Made by a program: the position numbers and the translations under genes
From: Microbacteriaceae bacterium
GTDB taxonomy: Bacteria; Actinomycetota; Actinomycetes; Actinomycetales; Microbacteriaceae
NCBI GenBank assembly: GCA_026785785.1
Contig: JAJAZI010000096.1
Coordinates: forward strand, 1 to 7,219
Reading direction: 5' to 3'
DNA: 7,219 bases
Shown: in pieces, positions 6,825-7,219 of the stretch
Layout: the number at the start of each line of letters is the position of its first letter
How positions within the stretch are numbered: position 1 is the stretch's first letter
The notes under the pieces: model-generated
Databases searched by the model: none
The model's input: the letters and a program-made list of their open reading frames with translations, nothing else
Told to the model about the DNA's origin: nothing

Positions 6825-7181
6825 GTGCCCCATCCGAACAGCCGCGCCGCCAAGGCCGCCCGTCGCCGCACGCGGCGCATGGCGCTGGTCGAGCACGACC
6901 TGACTCCGGGGCAGTGGGCGACGTTGCGACGGCTGTGGGGCGGATGCGCCTACTGCGGTGCGAGCGACCGACCGCTGCAGCGGGACTGCGTGCAGCCGAT
7001 CGCGCGGGGCGGGCGCTACACGCTCGACAACATCGTGCCCGCCTGCGGGTCGTGCAACGCGAGCAAGAGCAACGACGAGGTGACGAGCTGGATGCGTCGC
7101 AAGAAGCTCGACGAACGCCGCTTCCTGGTGCGGTGCGTCGAGGTGCGGGCGGCGCGGGCGCCAGGCGATGCGCTGACGTAG
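6825..7181 (+). CDS. Small HNH-endonuclease-like protein with zinc-binding CxxC pairs
   Basis: This 118-residue basic protein has an Arg/Lys-rich N-terminus (7-18) and a compact HNH-type beta-beta-alpha-metal core. The visible pattern is CAYC (C41, C44), then LQRDCVQPIARGGRYTLDN (D54, C55, G62-G63, N69), then ACGSCNASKSN (C74, C77, N78, K81). The four cysteines form a structural zinc site. In a standard HNH motif the residue after the Asp at position 54 is the general-base His; here it is Cys. I recall actinobacterial HNH homologues with the same Asp-Cys, so this may be a family variant and not a new loss, but I cannot check. Nuclease activity is therefore uncertain. The GTG start at 6825 is favoured by the leaderless-type -10; an internal ATG at 6879 (M19) is the alternative. 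It is separated from jetD by 281 bp, and its role and any link to Wadjet are unknown. Confidence 0.82.
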   Translation: MPHPNSRAAKAARRRTRRMALVEHDLTPGQWATLRRLWGGCAYCGASDRPLQRDCVQPIARGGRYTLDNIVPACGSCNASKSNDEVTSWMRRKKLDERRFLVRCVEVRAARAPGDALT

Positions 7182-7219
7182 GCCCGCCGGCGCGCGCCAC
7201 CCGAAGCGACCCGCTACCC
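7182..7219. other. Terminal 38 bp, no gene seen
   Basis: Only GC-rich sequence after the HNH stop codon. It contains the self-complementary 10-mer GGCGCGCGCC (7189-7198), with no T-tract after it, so it is not called a terminator. The window ends before any next gene. Confidence 0.5.

Noticed and set aside
6825..7181. HNH gene as a fifth component of the Wadjet operon
   Set aside because: A 281-bp gap with a toxin relic and an own promoter-like element separate it from jetD; no HNH subunit is known to me in Wadjet.
7189..7198. Palindrome GGCGCGCGCC after the HNH gene
   Set aside because: Short GC-only palindrome without a loop or T-tract; too common in high-GC DNA to assign a role.
1..7219. 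CRISPR arrays, tRNA/rRNA genes, IS elements or att sites
   Set aside because: No spaced direct repeats, tRNA-like cloverleaf, transposase motifs or terminal inverted repeats could be seen on either strand.

Overview
This is a high-GC, coding-dense actinobacterial window. G/C-ending codons, a strong GC bias and a probable leaderless GTG start point to an actinomycete. A member of the Microbacteriaceae is my best guess, but that is inference and I see no rRNA or other phylogenetic marker. All confident genes are on the plus strand.

About 90% of the window (2-6543) is one tightly packed four-gene operon that I identify as a Wadjet (JetABCD) anti-plasmid system, type I by domain content. The order is jetA (DUF3375, kleisin-like; its 5' end lies outside the window), jetB (DUF4194, MukE/KITE-like), jetC (SMC/MukB/SbcC-like ATPase) and jetD (DUF3322 plus DUF2220, with a Toprim nuclease core). 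jetA/jetB and jetB/jetC overlap by ATGA, each with a good Shine-Dalgarno sequence; jetC/jetD probably overlap by 17 nt. From knowledge of the family, JetA, JetB and JetC form a MukFEB-like loop-extruding motor that recognises small circular DNA, and JetD cleaves it. Walker A, the ABC signature, Walker B and the JetD Toprim acidic residues are all intact, so the system looks functional as far as it can be read.

Behind the operon is a 281-bp gap (6544-6824) with no plus-strand gene. On its minus strand it holds what looks like the C-terminal piece of a decayed VapC/PIN-domain toxin (6584-6694). The gap ends in a TANNNT -10-like element placed for leaderless transcription of a small HNH-endonuclease-like gene (6825-7181), which has a CxxC...CxxC zinc site and Cys where the first HNH histidine usually sits. 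The last 38 nt (7182-7219) contain no gene.

The operon is a known kind of defence system, not a new one. The less ordinary items are the vapC relic, the variant HNH protein beside the defence operon, the acidic repeat-bearing tail of JetB, the jetC-jetD junction, and an apparent excess of GGATGC/GCATCC. The operon promoter, and any gene upstream of jetA, cannot be seen.
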